Of a DNA stretch of 13,071 nt, positions 4,225 through 12,299 are shown piece by piece. This DNA is from Bacteroidales bacterium UBA5235 (lineage in GTDB: Bacteria; Bacteroidota; Bacteroidia; Bacteroidales; VadinHA17), in the NCBI GenBank assembly GCA_002409145.1, contig DHUL01000076.1:12483-25553 (forward strand), read 5' to 3'. The position numbers and the translations under genes are program-made. The notes beneath the pieces are model-generated. The model ran no database searches. It saw nothing but the letters and a program-made list of their open reading frames with translations, and was not told the DNA's origin. The first letter of the stretch is position 1; every line of letters begins with the position of its first letter.

Positions 4225-7059
4225 CTAATGTTCCAGCACGGGGGCCAGAAACTGTCCCGTATAATTATCCTTCAGCTTTATGATCTCCTCCGGTGTGCCC
4301 GAGAAGATTATCTCCCCGCCACCGCGCCCTCCTTCCCTGCCGAGGTCAACAATATAGTCAGCCACCTTGATGACATCCATGTTGTGCTCAATTACCATCA
4401 CCGTATTGCCCCTGTCAACCAGCCTTTCAAGCACCTCAAGAAGCACCTTCACATCGTCAAAATGAAGCCCGGTTGTGGGTTCATCAAGGATGTACAGCGT
4501 GCGCCCGGTGTCGCGTCTCGAGAGCTCCGTGGCCAGTTTGACGCGCTGCGATTCACCTCCTGATAATGTCGTTGAGGGTTGTCCAAGCCTTACATACCCG
4601 AGGCCAACATCCTGCAACGTTTTGATCTTATGATATATCGAAGGTATACCTTTGAAGAACTCCACCGCATCATTGATTGTCATCTCCAGTACGTCATTGA
4701 CTGACCGCCCCTTGTATTTGACCTCGAGGGTCTCCCTGTTGTAGCGTTTACCTCCGCAATCGGGGCACATCACATACACGTCCGGCAGGAAATTCATCTC
4801 TATCGTCTTAACACCTGCGCCCTCACATCCCTCACACCGGCCGCCTTTGATATTGAAAGAGAAGCGGCCCGGGCCGAAACCCCTGACCTTTGCGTCGGGG
4901 GTAATTGCAAACAGGTTGCGGATCTCAGTGAAGACACCTGTATAAGTTGCAGGATTAGACCTGGGTGTGCGCCCTATGGGAGCCTGGTCAACCTCGATCA
5001 CCTTATCGATGTTCTCCAGTCCTTCTATGGACTCGTACGGCAGGGGCACCCTGCCGGCACCGTGCAGCTTCTTTGCAAGGGCCGGGTGAAGCGTCTGGTT
5101 GATAAGTGATGACTTACCACTGCCGGAGACGCCGGTGATGCAGATGAATGTTCCCAGTGGCACCTTCAGGGTCACCCTCTTCAGGTTGTTGCCTGTGGCG
5201 CCGGTGATGGTGAGAAGCTTCCCGTTTCCCTCCCTTCTCTTTTCCGGAACTTTAATTTTCTTTGCGCCGTTAAGGTACGCAGCGGTCAGTGTGTCTGCTT
5301 TCAGTATCTCTTCCGGGGTGCCTTCGGCGACGATCGATCCTCCGTGGACGCCGGCGCCCGGCCCAATGTCGATGATGTGATCAGCGCTGAGGATCATATC
5401 GCGGTCGTGCTCCACCACAATCACCGAGTTACCTGCATCGCGGAGGCTGCGCAGCGCCTCTATCAGCCTGCGGTTGTCACGCTGGTGCAGCCCGATGCTG
5501 GGCTCATCGAGGATATAAAGCACATTCACCAGCTTCGATCCTATCTGTGTTGCCAGCCTTATCCTCTGGCTCTCGCCGCCGGAAAGAGTGCGGGCCCCGC
5601 GGTTCAGCGCCAGGTAATCGAGCCCCACATCAAGGAGGAATCCAAGGCGTGAGCGTATCTCCTTCAGTATCTCGCCAGCAATCTTCTTCTGCCGATCTGA
5701 CATGTCACCGGTGACATTTTCAAGGTAATCCCTGAGCTCGGTGAGGTCCATCGCGGCAAGCTCCCCTATATTCTTCCCGCCGATGCGGAACCACAGGGCC
5801 TCCTTCTTGAGTCGCGTGCCGTTGCACTCGGGGCAGACATGGTATTGGACATATTGCTCCTTCCCCTTGCCCGTGCCATTGGCAGCACGGCCGCTTATTG
5901 CCTCCATGTTGCCGACGTAGTTGACAACACCTTCGAAGGTCATGAAGTAGTTGGAAGTAACCCCCAGAGGGGTGTTAGACAGCTTCAGCACCTCGTCTGA
6001 GCCGAAGAATATCTTGTTCTGCACATCCTCAGGGATATCACCCACAGGAGTGTCAACGGTAAAGCCGTACTTCTCACCGAGGGCTTCAATCATCCAGAAT
6101 ATCCATATGTTCCGGTATTTGCCGAGAGGCTCAATGCCGCCCTTGCGGATGCTGAGGGAGGGGTCAGGCATCATCCGGCTGATATCCACCTCTGAGATCT
6201 CTCCCAGCCCGTTGCACTTCGGGCATGCGCCCTGCGGCGAATTGAACGAAAAAGTGTGCGGTGCAGGCTCGTTGTATGAGATGCCTGTCACCGGGCACAT
6301 CAGGTGGCGGCTGTAGTATCTCAGGCTGTTGTCGCCTGCATCCAGCAGAGCCATGATGCCGTCGCCCTGGTCAAGAGCCAGCAATACTGCGTCATGGAGC
6401 CTCTTCTCAGTCACATGGCCCACCTGGAACTTGTCAATCACCAGCTCTATGAAATGGACCTTGTACCTGTCGAGCTTCAGCCCCTGTGTGATCTCCCTGA
6501 TCTCACCATTGATACGGGAGTGAAGAAATCCCTTTCTCCTCAGTTGCTCGAAAAGCTCCTTGTAATGGCCTTTTCTACCCTTGATCAGGGGTGCGAGGAT
6601 GTAAACCTTATGCTGGTCATACCGTTGAGCCACAAGATCAAGTATCTGGTCATCCGTATATTTGACCATCTTTTCCCCTGATTCATATGAGTAGGCATTG
6701 GCAGCACGTGCGTAAAGAAGCCTCAGGAAGTCATATATCTCGGTAATGGTACCCACCGTTGAGCGTGGGTTCTTGTTGGTGGTCTTCTGTTCTATTGAGA
6801 TGACGGGGCTCAAACCGGTAATACGATCAACGTCAGGCCTTTCCATCCCCCCTAGGAACTGTCGGGCGTAGGCTGACAGCGTCTCCATGTATCGCCTTTG
6901 TCCTTCGGCGTAGATGGTGTCAAAAGCCAGTGACGACTTACCGCTGCCGCTGAGCCCGGTGACAACCACCAGTTTGTTTCGCGGCAGCGTAAGACTGATG
7001 TTGCGAAGGTTATGGACCCTCGCTCCATATACTCTTATCTCGTCTTTCTGTTCCGGCAT
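4225..7059 (-). CDS. uvrA: Excinuclease ABC subunit UvrA
   Basis: UvrA is the dimeric ATPase that finds bulky DNA lesions and loads UvrB in nucleotide excision repair. The protein has 944 residues, full length, with two ABC modules. Module 1 has Walker A GLSGSGKS (35-42), signature LSGGESQR (492-499) and Walker B ILDEP (516-520). Module 2 has Walker A GVSGSGKS (643-650), signature LSGGESQR (832-839) and Walker B ILDEP (857-861). The DNA-contacting zinc finger has Cys742, Cys745, Cys765 and Cys768. The first zinc site keeps C255, C279 and C282, but the fourth position is Thr258 (CPVT). The insertion region has a lone CPEC pair (409-412). It starts 9 bp after the lytic transglycosylase stop and is followed 15 bp later by the LOG-family gene, so the three are likely co-transcribed. 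No LexA-type operator is recognised. Confidence 0.98.
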   Translation of the reverse strand: MPEQKDEIRVYGARVHNLRNISLTLPRNKLVVVTGLSGSGKSSLAFDTIYAEGQRRYMETLSAYARQFLGGMERPDVDRITGLSPVISIEQKTTNKNPRSTVGTITEIYDFLRLLYARAANAYSYESGEKMVKYTDDQILDLVAQRYDQHKVYILAPLIKGRKGHYKELFEQLRRKGFLHSRINGEIREITQGLKLDRYKVHFIELVIDKFQVGHVTEKRLHDAVLLALDQGDGIMALLDAGDNSLRYYSRHLMCPVTGISYNEPAPHTFSFNSPQGACPKCNGLGEISEVDISRMMPDPSLSIRKGGIEPLGKYRNIWIFWMIEALGEKYGFTVDTPVGDIPEDVQNKIFFGSDEVLKLSNTPLGVTSNYFMTFEGVVNYVGNMEAISGRAANGTGKGKEQYVQYHVCPECNGTRLKKEALWFRIGGKNIGELAAMDLTELRDYLENVTGDMSDRQKKIAGEILKEIRSRLGFLLDVGLDYLALNRGARTLSGGESQRIRLATQIGSKLVNVLYILDEPSIGLHQRDNRRLIEALRSLRDAGNSVIVVEHDRDMILSADHIIDIGPGAGVHGGSIVAEGTPEEILKADTLTAAYLNGAKKIKVPEKRREGNGKLLTITGATGNNLKRVTLKVPLGTFICITGVSGSGKSSLINQTLHPALAKKLHGAGRVPLPYESIEGLENIDKVIEVDQAPIGRTPRSNPATYTGVFTEIRNLFAITPDAKVRGFGPGRFSFNIKGGRCEGCEGAGVKTIEMNFLPDVYVMCPDCGGKRYNRETLEVKYKGRSVNDVLEMTINDAVEFFKGIPSIYHKIKTLQDVGLGYVRLGQPSTTLSGGESQRVKLATELSRRDTGRTLYILDEPTTGLHFDDVKVLLEVLERLVDRGNTVMVIEHNMDVIKVADYIVDLGREGGRGGGEIIFSGTPEEIIKLKDNYTGQFLAPVLEH

Positions 7060-7068
7060 GGGAGGTGA

Positions 7069-8007
7069 CTATAGGCCGGCCTGTGTCCTTGCATTCTTCT
7101 CAGGTACCCTGATGATATACCCGCGATTCTCGCTGTTGGTCAGGAATGGCTTGCGAAGCCAGGGATTCAGGAATTTCAGGATCTTGTAGTTGGTGTCGAA
7201 TTGCCTCGCGAACTGTTCGAAGCTGGAAACGGCAGTATCAACCTTTACCTCCCTGAAAGGGACCGGCTTGTACAGGTCTCCGGGGCCGATGTTGAAACCG
7301 TATCTGACCGGTTCCGACATGACCAGCTTGAGCGACACAATACGAAAGATATATCTTGCAGTCTCCTCATTCAGAAGCAGGTCGTAGTAGTTTGTCTCTT
7401 TCTGAATGTCAACCTGTTCATTCAGGCCGTTGAAGCCGTTATTGTACGATGCTGCTGCCATGGTCCAGCTGCCATACCTCTCATATGCCTTCAGGAAGTA
7501 CTTGCAGGCAAAGCGGGTCGATTTGTCGAGGTCATACCTCTCATCAATCTCCCTGTTTATGATCATGCCGGCTTCCTTGCCGGTGCCCTCCATGATCTGC
7601 CAGTAGCCTGTAGCCCCTGCCGGTGAAATTACGTTGCTCAGGTCACTTTCGGCGCATGCCAGGTACTTGAAATCATCAGGAATGCCATATTCCTTCAGTA
7701 TCTTTTCTATCTCCGGGAAATAGCGTCCTGATCGCTTGATAGTAAGCAGGGTTGATCCGTGGCGGTAGGCGGTGGCATTAAGCTCACGGTCGAGGCTCTC
7801 GCGGGTGTCAAAATTCTGTAACGGCAGCGCCTCACCGGCGAAGGTAACATTTTCGGGGATTGCCCAGGAGACTGCCAGCGGCCCACTCTCCTCGTAATCA
7901 GTCGTTTCCTGCTGTTGAGTGTCGGCTGAAACGAGAAGGGTAAAAACAAAACCTGCACTGAGCAGAAACATTATGGCGATAGCGGCTTTCCCGGCAGTAG
8001 TTTTCAT
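7069..8007 (-). CDS. MltD-like lytic murein transglycosylase with degenerate LysM-like tail
   Basis: Cleaves the MurNAc-GlcNAc bond of peptidoglycan, forming 1,6-anhydro-MurNAc. It acts in the periplasm: residues 1-28 are a signal peptide (basic start, hydrophobic 8-27, cleavage probably after VSA). There is no lipobox Cys, so it is probably not a lipoprotein. The SLT domain spans about 95-230, with the catalytic Glu120 in CAESDLS, then GATGYWQIM (132-140), AAASYNNG (184-191) and NEETARYIFRI (213-223). The tail from about 248 to 302 (FEQFARQF, YKILKFLNPWLR, YIIRVPE) resembles a diverged LysM fold that would bind glycan. At 312 residues it is shorter than E. coli MltD. It is the first gene of the operon with uvrA and the LOG-family gene and has its own predicted -7 box. 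Confidence 0.9.
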   Translation of the reverse strand: MKTTAGKAAIAIMFLLSAGFVFTLLVSADTQQQETTDYEESGPLAVSWAIPENVTFAGEALPLQNFDTRESLDRELNATAYRHGSTLLTIKRSGRYFPEIEKILKEYGIPDDFKYLACAESDLSNVISPAGATGYWQIMEGTGKEAGMIINREIDERYDLDKSTRFACKYFLKAYERYGSWTMAAASYNNGFNGLNEQVDIQKETNYYDLLLNEETARYIFRIVSLKLVMSEPVRYGFNIGPGDLYKPVPFREVKVDTAVSSFEQFARQFDTNYKILKFLNPWLRKPFLTNSENRGYIIRVPEKNARTQAGL

Positions 8008-8033
8008 GTTATAGCAATCTCAGATTGAAACTG

Positions 8034-8041
8034 CAAAAATA
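8034..8041 (-). promoter_or_regulatory. Possible -7 box for the transglycosylase-uvrA-LOG operon
   Basis: TATTTTTG on the minus strand fits TAnnTTTG exactly and lies 26 bases upstream of the ATG. The closest TTTG upstream is 24 bases away, longer than the usual 19-21, so the -33 element is poor. The location suits a promoter separating this operon from the sigma/barrel unit. Confidence 0.33.
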
Positions 8042-8050
8042 GCCAAAATA

Positions 8051-8068
8051 TTGCTTACGGGGAAGCAA
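8051..8068. terminator. Weak hairpin between barrel gene and transglycosylase gene
   Basis: TTGCTT-ACGGGG-AAGCAA is a perfect 6-bp stem with a 6-base loop. It lies 24 bp past the stop of the minus-strand barrel gene, and on that strand it is followed by TATTTT. The stem is AT-rich, so it would be a weak intrinsic terminator. An operator for the adjacent promoter is an alternative. Confidence 0.3.
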
Positions 8069-8091
8069 ATAAACCGTGAGAATCAGGGGTG

Positions 8092-9402
8092 TCAGAATTT
8101 GAAGAAGAAGCCTGAGGTGAAGCCAACGGAATATGGCTTGTAGAGTGAACCTGAAATGTCACTTATTGGTGTAACATAATACCTGAACATAGGTTCCAGG
8201 CTGAAGATTATCTTACGGGAGATATTGTATTCCATGCCGAAGCCCAACTGGCTGCTAAGGTTAACGTTGCTCACTCCTTCTGTATGGCCTACACGGATAA
8301 GGTCAGATCCTTCTCCCGTGTATGCTGAATTGTCAACCAGGAATCCGTAAGCCACTCCTCCTGACACATTAAGTCCCACTTTGCGGTCAATCAGCTTGTA
8401 CCTGAGCATAACCGGAAGCTCAAGGTAACGGAAAATCTGCTGGATATCCGAACCTACCTGAGTCAGCTTGTACTTGGACGGGTCAGCCATGTTAACCGGG
8501 ATAAGAGTTCCGACCCTGTCCCTGGTCCCGGTAAGATAAAGATCTGTATTGCCTGCCAGGATCAGGCCTGAAGCGGTTTCGACACTGTAGAGATAACTGC
8601 TCTTGACTGAATAGTAGTCAGACAGACCCGCATAAACAGCCACGTCCGAGATTGTCTGGCCTATTGATGACAGGCCTATTCCGGATTGTATCGAAAGGCG
8701 GTCTGATATCCTGTAAGCCACAGACACACCGGTTGTGTAGGCCGGCCTTGATTTCTCACTGTTTATCAGCTCAGCCAGCCTGACATCTTCTCCCGACCGT
8801 GAGAAACCCATTGCCGGCGAAAGTGATGCTCCAAGCAGGAAACGTTTCTCTGTCTTTGCACCCTTAAGGTCAGGCAGGGTGGTCATAAGGTTCTCATCAG
8901 CTCCATCAAAGCGTCCGGCATTAATTATTGTTATCTCATCTGAAAAGAGCTTTAACGGTTCACCGGTGGGACCATCCTGTTCCGGCAAATCTGCTGAGGC
9001 GGTCAGCTCCGGGGGTATATCCTCCATGGCCTCCATATCACTGAGACCGGCAGGTTCTGAAGGAGTTGTGGTGGCCGTAAAATTAACAGTCTTCGCTTCT
9101 GCAGGCCTGGTGACAGGCGCTGCTTTGGCAATATCAATGCTTACATCACGGAGATCACTGCCGGGGACAGTCACCTCTGACAGAAGCACCGGGGTGCTGT
9201 TATTGCGTACAAACCAGGAAACAAGGAGAGTAAGGGATACCATAGCGGCCACACCGGCTGCGATGCCGGAAATGATCCGCAGGCGCGATTGTTTCATGGG
9301 CATCGGCGGAATACTGTCCCACACGTCAGCAGGCGGCAGAACCTCAAGGTTTTTCAGGCCGTTGCGGAATACAATGTCAATATTTGGCTCCCTTTCAAAC
9401 AT
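8092..9402 (-). CDS. Membrane-anchored protein with C-terminal outer-membrane-type beta-barrel, probable sigma-factor partner
   Basis: A 436-residue protein with three parts. Residues 1-42 are a polar head without a signal peptide; IDIVFRNGLKNLE and PPADVWDSI resemble the short cytosolic heads of Bacteroidota proteins encoded beside ECF sigma factors. Residues 43-64 are one strong membrane helix. Residues 65-185 are a Pro/Thr/Glu-rich, low-complexity linker. Residues 186-436 are alternating amphipathic strands (for example FLLGASLSPAMGF, YLELPVMLRYKL, GLNVSGGVAYGFL, QLGFGMEYNI), ending in GFFFKF with the terminal Phe used as an assembly signal by outer-membrane barrels. It fits the outer membrane beta-barrel class (PF13568/PF13505-like). 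Its ATG overlaps the end of the sigma gene by 8 bp, implying coupled translation. An anti-sigma role is inferred from position and layout only. Confidence 0.8.
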   Translation of the reverse strand: MFEREPNIDIVFRNGLKNLEVLPPADVWDSIPPMPMKQSRLRIISGIAAGVAAMVSLTLLVSWFVRNNSTPVLLSEVTVPGSDLRDVSIDIAKAAPVTRPAEAKTVNFTATTTPSEPAGLSDMEAMEDIPPELTASADLPEQDGPTGEPLKLFSDEITIINAGRFDGADENLMTTLPDLKGAKTEKRFLLGASLSPAMGFSRSGEDVRLAELINSEKSRPAYTTGVSVAYRISDRLSIQSGIGLSSIGQTISDVAVYAGLSDYYSVKSSYLYSVETASGLILAGNTDLYLTGTRDRVGTLIPVNMADPSKYKLTQVGSDIQQIFRYLELPVMLRYKLIDRKVGLNVSGGVAYGFLVDNSAYTGEGSDLIRVGHTEGVSNVNLSSQLGFGMEYNISRKIIFSLEPMFRYYVTPISDISGSLYKPYSVGFTSGFFFKF

Positions 9403-9955
9403 TCACCATTCTCTTTGTGACACCCGTAAGTATCATTACCTTCTTCTGAAGGATTTCCCTGGCACGAGAGAGATTGGATTTGCTGGTCCCTTCAGAGATA
9501 CCCAGCATCTCTCCCACCTCCTTGTGAGAATACCCTTCAATGGCATAGAGGTTAAATACCACCCTGTACTTGGGCGGCAGCTCCATGATCATGTTCAGCA
9601 GATCAAATGCTTCCAGTCCCGCAAAGTCATCAGTATCAGGCTCGGCTTCCGGTTCGGTAACCTCGTCAATGTCATCAACACGGTTGAGGTAATACCTGTT
9701 ACGGTATCTCTCAAGAGCAGTGTTGACGATAATCCTCCTCATCCATCCTTCAAAAGAACCTTCGTGGCTGAAGTGTGACAGGTTTTCAAAAATCTTGATG
9801 AAGCCTTCCTGAAGCACATCCCTCGCCTCTTCCGTGTTGCCCGCATACTGAAGGCAAACGGCATAGAGCTTAGGGGAGTACCTGCGGTAAAGCAACTCCT
9901 GATCACGCCTGCTGCCGGATAAACAGCCGTCTATTATATCCTTGTCCTTCGCCAA
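9395..9955 (-). CDS. ECF-type RNA polymerase sigma-70 factor
   Basis: A 186-residue extracytoplasmic-function sigma factor. Region 2 spans about 19-86 (LLYRRYSPKLYAVCLQY, then EARDVLQEGFIKIF and FEGWMRRIIVNTALERYR) and binds the -10 element and core polymerase. An acidic linker at 94-112 contains many Asp and Glu residues. Region 4 spans about 117-172 (LPPKYRVVFNLYAIEGYSHKE, then LGISEGTSKSNLSRAR) and recognises the -35 element. No ATG is available: the in-frame stop TAA lies only four codons upstream, and the next Met is residue 72. The start is therefore TTG at 9953-9955, giving MAKDKDIIDGC, a normal beginning for the family. TTG usually lowers initiation. The last codons overlap the barrel gene (ATGTTTGA). 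The sigma probably controls envelope genes and perhaps its own operon. Confidence 0.93.
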   Translation of the reverse strand: MAKDKDIIDGCLSGSRRDQELLYRRYSPKLYAVCLQYAGNTEEARDVLQEGFIKIFENLSHFSHEGSFEGWMRRIIVNTALERYRNRYYLNRVDDIDEVTEPEAEPDTDDFAGLEAFDLLNMIMELPPKYRVVFNLYAIEGYSHKEVGEMLGISEGTSKSNLSRAREILQKKVMILTGVTKRMVNV

Positions 9956-9976
9956 ACCCGTTTGTTAGCCGAGTTC

Positions 9977-10008
9977 TAAAGGTAAGAAATAATTTCCGGC
10001 CTTATCAA
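9977..10008 (-). promoter_or_regulatory. Possible promoter for the sigma/barrel operon
   Basis: On the minus strand TTG (10008-10006), a 21-base spacer and TACCTTTA (9984-9977) form a match to the Bacteroidota promoter with one mismatch in the -7 box. The TTG sits within the ATCAAT/ATTGAT palindrome. The start would be near 9970, about 15 bases before the TTG start codon. An ECF-dependent promoter could also lie here and would not be recognised. Confidence 0.28.
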
Positions 10009-10017
10009 TAGATTGAT
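10004..10017. repeat. Perfect 6-bp palindrome upstream of the sigma factor gene
   Basis: ATCAAT-AG-ATTGAT lies about 50 bp upstream of the sigma start codon and overlaps the predicted -33 element. The layout would suit a dimeric repressor or activator site. As RNA it could also form a weak 5-bp stem downstream of lpdA, but without a T-run. Confidence 0.4.
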
Positions 10018-10068
10018 GTTAAAAAGAGTCGAAAGGTTGCGTTAATATCAGTAAATACACCTGTAAAG

Positions 10069-11463
10069 TCACCCGTGGATAGCCTCGCCAAGCGCTGCAG
10101 CGGCAGCTTCCATGATGCCCTCCGACATCGTAGGATGAGGATGGATGCTGGTCATCAGGTCATGAGCCGTGGCTCCCATCTTCCTGGCCGTCACAAGTGA
10201 TGAGATCATCTCAGTGACATTCATTCCAATAAGGTGGCTGCCAATAAGCTTCTCGTCAGCGGCATTGAACACCAGCTTGACAAATCCCTCGCGGGCGCCT
10301 GCAGCGCTGGCCTTGCCCGATGCCATGAACATGAATTTGCCTGTCTTTGTCTCAATGCCTGCCGCTTTCGCAGCCTCTTCCGTCATGCCGCATGATGCCA
10401 CCTCCGGGGTGGTATAGGTGCAGCCGGGGATATTGGCGTAGTCAACCGGGTGAGGGTTCTGACCGGCTATCTTCTCCACACAAACAATAGCTTCGGCCGA
10501 GGCCACATGCGCCAGTGCGGGGCCCGGCACAATGTCACCGATGGCATAAACGCCGTTTACCGATGTACGGTAATATTCATCTACCACTATCCTTCCCCTG
10601 TCGGTTTTCACTCCTGCCTCCTCAAGACCGATTCCCTCTGTGTTAGGCGTGATGCCTACCGCAGAGAGCACTATGTCAGTCTCTACGGTCTCTTCGCCTC
10701 TGGGTGTTTTTATTGTTACAATGCACCTTTCGCCTGAGGTGTCAACATTCTCCACTGTTGAACTGACCATGATCTTCATCTTCGCCTTCTTGAAAGAGCG
10801 TTCCAGGGTGCGTGAGACCTCCTCATCCTCTATAGGAAGAATGCGCGGCATGAATTCCACCAGCGTCACCTCGGTGCCCATCGACCTGTAGAAGCCTGCG
10901 AACTCACTTCCTATGGCGCCTGAGCCAACCACCACCATCGATGCGGGCAGTGACGGCAGGGTCATAGCTTCGCGGTACCCGATTATCCTTTTGCCATCCT
11001 GCCGGAGGTTCGGCAGCTCCCTTGATCTTGCCCCGGTAGCAATTATGATATCCTTAGCACCATATGTCTCCTTCGTCCCGTCGGCTGCCTCCACCTCCAC
11101 GGCGCCGGCGCCCTTCAGCCGGCCAAACCCGCTTATAACCGGGATATTGTATTTCTTGAACAGGTACTGCACCCCCTTGCTCATCGCATCAGCCACACCC
11201 CGGCTGCGGGCTATCACCGCCCCGAAGTCGGGCGCCGGCGCCTCTCCGGCATTAATGCCGTAGTCGGCAGCATGCCGAACATAATCCAGCACCTGTGCAC
11301 TCTTGAGCAGCGCTTTGGTGGGGATGCATCCCCAGTTCAGACAAATGCCGCCTGTCTCAGCCTTCTCCACCACCGCAACTTTCATCCCGAGCTGCGATGC
11401 CCTTACTGCTGCAACATATCCGCCAGGACCGCTTCCAATGATAATCAAATCAAACTCATTCAT
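10069..11463 (-). CDS. lpdA: Dihydrolipoyl dehydrogenase (E3)
   Basis: The FAD-dependent E3 enzyme reoxidises dihydrolipoamide of 2-oxoacid dehydrogenase or glycine cleavage complexes with NAD+. The protein has 464 residues, usual length. The FAD motif is GSGPGG (10-15). The redox disulfide is Cys41-Cys46 in GGICLNWGCIPTK. The NAD motif is VVGSGAIGSEFAG (178-190) with an acidic E203 after the second strand, favouring NAD over NADP. The second FAD motif is VYAIGDI (305-311), and the catalytic His443-Glu448 pair is in HPHPTMSE. It lacks an N-terminal lipoyl domain. Its ATG overlaps the permease stop by 4 bp (ATGA), so it is translated from the metal-transporter transcript. No E1 or E2 gene is nearby, which is unusual. 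Other disulfide reductases (mercuric, glutathione) are excluded by the motif set. Confidence 0.95.
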   Translation of the reverse strand: MNEFDLIIIGSGPGGYVAAVRASQLGMKVAVVEKAETGGICLNWGCIPTKALLKSAQVLDYVRHAADYGINAGEAPAPDFGAVIARSRGVADAMSKGVQYLFKKYNIPVISGFGRLKGAGAVEVEAADGTKETYGAKDIIIATGARSRELPNLRQDGKRIIGYREAMTLPSLPASMVVVGSGAIGSEFAGFYRSMGTEVTLVEFMPRILPIEDEEVSRTLERSFKKAKMKIMVSSTVENVDTSGERCIVTIKTPRGEETVETDIVLSAVGITPNTEGIGLEEAGVKTDRGRIVVDEYYRTSVNGVYAIGDIVPGPALAHVASAEAIVCVEKIAGQNPHPVDYANIPGCTYTTPEVASCGMTEEAAKAAGIETKTGKFMFMASGKASAAGAREGFVKLVFNAADEKLIGSHLIGMNVTEMISSLVTARKMGATAHDLMTSIHPHPTMSEGIMEAAAAALGEAIHG

Positions 11464-12299
11464 ATCGTAGTCTTTCTAAGTTTTTCAATATTGCTGCTCT
11501 TCCTGAGGCTCCTGACACCGCGCGCCACCAGCCAGAACAACACCAATACTGCAACAATTGTTGCACCCGTCGGCAGGTTGGTAAACCACGAGATGGCAAA
11601 CCCCGCACTTATACCAGCAAAGCTGACCACCGTGGAAAGCACTATGATCCGAAGATACCTGCGCGTAAAAAGCATCACAATATTAGCCGGTATGGTGAGC
11701 AGTGCAATGATCATTATCACCCCGGCCATCCTGATGTTTAACACTATTGCAAGACCGGTCAGCCCCACCGAGATGTACCTGAAGAGGTCGACATGGCGTG
11801 TGAAGGTACGGGCATAATTCTCGTCAAAGGAGATATAGAGCAGTGTCCTGTAGAAGAGTGCTGTGTATATTATCAGTACTGCCGAGATTATCCCCAGTGC
11901 AATGAGGTCACCATCAGTCACGGTCAGGATGCTCCCGAAGAGGTAGCTCATCAGGTTTGGAGCATAACCGGGGGTCAGGTAGATGAAGATGATACCTACT
12001 GCCATGCCCAGCGCCCAGAGTATGCCAATTGCGCTGTCCTCGCGCATCTTCCCCCGCGCCGACATGTACTCCATCCCCAGGGCTGATCCCAGACCGAAGA
12101 CAGCAGCACCCAACACCGGGTTTATTCCAAGATAGTATCCGAGACCTATCCCTCCGAAGGAGGCATGAGTAACCCCCCCGCTGAGGAAAACGAGTCTCTT
12201 TGAGACAATGTAGGTCCCTGCCAGACCCGCCGTGATGCTGGCAAACAATGCTCCGAGAAGCGACCTGAGGACAAATGAGTATTCAAAGAGGTTTTCCAT
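11460..12299 (-). CDS. ABC-3 family zinc/manganese transporter permease (ZnuB/MntB-like)
   Basis: The inner-membrane channel of a Zn(II)/Mn(II)/Fe(II) importer (PF00950). The 279-residue protein has about eight hydrophobic helices, beginning FVLRSLLGALFASITAG. Family markers are VFLSGGVTHASFGGIGLG near residues 36-53, EDSAIGILWALGMAVG near 86-101, and LPTGATIVAVLVLF near 240-253. ATG at 12297-12299 is chosen over a TTG one codon upstream, because the ATG forms a TGATG one-base overlap with the ATPase stop, typical of coupled genes. A short basic C-terminus (RKSSNIEKLRKTT) stays in the cytosol. Its own stop overlaps lpdA by 4 bp. Metal choice between Zn and Mn cannot be read with certainty. 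No substrate-binding protein gene lies beside it in this window. Confidence 0.92.
   Translation of the reverse strand: MENLFEYSFVLRSLLGALFASITAGLAGTYIVSKRLVFLSGGVTHASFGGIGLGYYLGINPVLGAAVFGLGSALGMEYMSARGKMREDSAIGILWALGMAVGIIFIYLTPGYAPNLMSYLFGSILTVTDGDLIALGIISAVLIIYTALFYRTLLYISFDENYARTFTRHVDLFRYISVGLTGLAIVLNIRMAGVIMIIALLTIPANIVMLFTRRYLRIIVLSTVVSFAGISAGFAISWFTNLPTGATIVAVLVLFWLVARGVRSLRKSSNIEKLRKTTI

Noticed and set aside
7060..7068. A GGAGGTG string just outside the uvrA start codon
   Set aside because: It is on the plus strand, while uvrA is on the minus strand. The mRNA there reads the complement (CACCTCC), so it cannot act as a Shine-Dalgarno sequence.
8879..9778. Plus-strand open frame of 299 codons opposite the barrel and sigma genes
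   Set aside because: It spans two well-supported minus-strand genes, shows no recognisable domain and is best explained as an antisense frame in G+C-balanced DNA.
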